Shown here: positions 7,037 through 7,951 of the stretch, piece by piece | How positions within the stretch are numbered: the stretch's first letter is position 1 | Layout of the letters: each line of letters starts with the position of its first letter | Assembly: GCA_013695115.1 (NCBI GenBank) | Contig: JACDBD010000095.1 | Span: 1-7,951, forward strand | Direction: 5' to 3' | DNA from: Actinomycetota bacterium | GTDB taxonomy: Bacteria; Actinomycetota; Acidimicrobiia; IMCC26256; JACDBD01 | DNA: 7,951 bases | Notes under the pieces: generated by a model | The model's input: the letters and a program-made list of their open reading frames with translations, nothing else | Told to the model about the DNA's origin: nothing | Database searches by the model: none | Made by a program: the position numbers and the translations under genes

Positions 7037-7044
7037 TCACCCTC
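7037..7044 (-). promoter_or_regulatory. Shine-Dalgarno deciding the pimA start
   Basis: GAGGGTGA on the minus strand, 5 nt before GTG 7031, inside the end of the acyltransferase gene and including its TGA. It is directly adjacent to or overlapping GTG 7040, so it cannot serve that start well. Confidence 0.55.
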
Positions 7045-7951
7045 GCGCGCCCGCATCATCGGCGCCGTCGTCGTTGGAGGGGCGGTCGCTGGGCCAGTTG
7101 GGCTGCATGAGGTGCCACTGCTCGGGTGCGGCCCGGATCAGCTCTTCGAAGCGGTAGGCGAGCTCCTGGGTCACCCGGGTGACGTCGGCACGGAGGCGGC
7201 CTTGCCGTTCGGCGGGGACGGGTTCCTGCACGATGCCGTGGTGCCCTCCTCGCGGCCGGAAGTACACCGCCGCCGGCAGCAAGGGTGCCCCGGTGCGCAG
7301 GGCGAGAGTCGCCGGACCGGCCGGGAGCGTCGTGCGCTCGCCGAAGAACTCGACCTCGATCCCGTCGCCGGTGAGGTCTCGATCGCAGAGCAGGCACACC
7401 ACCCGACTGTCGCGCAGCGCTCGCAACACGGCCCCGCCGGCCTCGGGACCCAACGGGACGACCTCCATGCCGAGCCGGCGCCGGGTGTCGGCGAACCAGT
7501 CGAAGAGCTCGGGCGGCTCGATTGGTTCGACCACGACTGTCGGCGGATAGCCCTGCACCGACAGCCACGCCCCGGCGTAGTCCCACGCGCCGACATGGGG
7601 CAGCGCCAGGATCGAGCCGGTGCCGGCCTCGCAGCCCGCGACGATCCGGTCGAACCCGTCCACCATGTTCCTGTCGGCCAGCAGCTCGTCCCGATCGAGG
7701 TCGCTCCGCAGGTGGAACAGCTCGAACCAGTAACGCCCGTACGAGTCGAAGGTCTGGGACACCGCCCGCCGGAGCGCGGCCCCGCGCAACCGTCCGTCGG
7801 TGGCGCGCTGGAGGTTGCGCTCGACCTGCCGCCGCTTCTCCGGCGTCGCCACCGACGACAGCCGAGCCAGCGCTCGCGCCCCTGGTTCAGCCAGCGACTC
7901 GGGGAGCACGCGACCGACAACCGACGCCGCCCGGTACGCGAAGTACGACGC
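7037..7951 (-). CDS. patA: PatA-like PIM acyltransferase, LpxL/HtrB superfamily (partial, 5' end beyond window)
   Basis: A membrane-associated acyltransferase of the LpxL/HtrB superfamily. In actinobacteria the PatA member moves a palmitoyl group from acyl-CoA to a mannose of PIM1/PIM2. The visible 304 residues begin ASYFAYRAASVVGRVLPESL, and the frame stays open to the window edge, so the start lies outside; the GTG at 7909 is internal. The catalytic HX4D motif is HVGAWD at visible residues 119-124. CDRDLTGDGIEVEFFGE at about 189-205 holds the second conserved acidic site, followed by PAGPATLALRTGAPLLPA, the block shared by PatA-type proteins. It ends in a short acidic tail. The gene is followed immediately by pimA, as in mycobacteria, which supports PatA over a lipid A enzyme. 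A pgsA gene just upstream would be expected but is not visible. Confidence 0.9.
   Translation of the reverse strand, partial: ASYFAYRAASVVGRVLPESLAEPGARALARLSSVATPEKRRQVERNLQRATDGRLRGAALRRAVSQTFDSYGRYWFELFHLRSDLDRDELLADRNMVDGFDRIVAGCEAGTGSILALPHVGAWDYAGAWLSVQGYPPTVVVEPIEPPELFDWFADTRRRLGMEVVPLGPEAGGAVLRALRDSRVVCLLCDRDLTGDGIEVEFFGERTTLPAGPATLALRTGAPLLPAAVYFRPRGGHHGIVQEPVPAERQGRLRADVTRVTQELAYRFEELIRAAPEQWHLMQPNWPSDRPSNDDGADDAGARG

Noticed and set aside
4971..7157. A 728-codon open frame on the plus strand
   Set aside because: It runs antisense to the acyltransferase, pimA and phosphatase genes, has Arg/Gly/Pro-rich composition typical of GC-rich shadow frames, and shows no recognisable domain.
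7907..7909. GTG at 7909 as the start of the acyltransferase
   Set aside because: The frame stays open to the window edge and encodes a plausible family N-terminal helix (YFAYRAASVVGRV), so the true start lies outside.
1..7951. Insertion sequences, CRISPR arrays, tRNA or rRNA genes, defence or phage genes
   Set aside because: Looked for on both strands; no transposase, spaced short repeats, cloverleaf-like sequence or phage-type gene was recognised. The window reads as ordinary chromosomal genes.

Overview
The window is a dense, high-GC block in which every credible gene lies on the minus strand, so transcription runs from position 7951 towards 1. The gene content points to an actinobacterium. 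The first two complete or partial genes look like the PatA acyltransferase and PimA mannosyltransferase of phosphatidylinositol mannoside (PIM) synthesis. The last two are the PLP synthase pair pdxS and pdxT. In mycobacteria and relatives, pgsA-patA-pimA are known to lie a few genes from pdxS and pdxT. The genes between them here differ from the mycobacterial arrangement, so a deeper-branching or uncultured actinobacterial lineage (Acidimicrobiia-like) is my guess. It is inference, not something the sequence proves.

Layout in transcription order: patA-like acyltransferase (7951-7037, 5' end outside the window); pimA-like GT4 glycosyltransferase (7031 or 7040 to 5946); inositol-monophosphatase-family phosphatase (5942-4986); lemA (4948-4397); htpX-like M48 membrane protease (about 4351-3446); two tandem DUF3048 lipoproteins (3445-2420 and 2423-1335); pdxS (1314-427); pdxT (309-1, 3' end outside the window). 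Junctions are very tight: a 4-nt GTGA overlap between the two DUF3048 genes, a stop codon abutting a start at htpX/DUF3048, 3 nt between pimA and the phosphatase, and 20 to 45 nt elsewhere. The only sizeable gap is 117 nt between pdxS and pdxT. No convincing promoter or terminator was seen, so one long operon is plausible.

Read as a whole, this looks like a cell-envelope operon attached to vitamin B6 synthesis. The first part makes and acylates mannosylated phosphatidylinositol. The phosphatase may act on inositol phosphate or, more speculatively, on phosphatidylinositol phosphate. LemA and HtpX are a recurrent pair linked to membrane-protein quality control. The two lipoproteins would sit on the outer face of the membrane. 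PdxS and PdxT make pyridoxal 5'-phosphate.

No mobile element, CRISPR array, RNA gene or foreign island was seen. Points worth a second look are the phosphatase beside pimA, the tandem diverged DUF3048 pair, a probable CTG start for htpX, the complete absence of ATG starts, and overlapping dyads ahead of pdxT.
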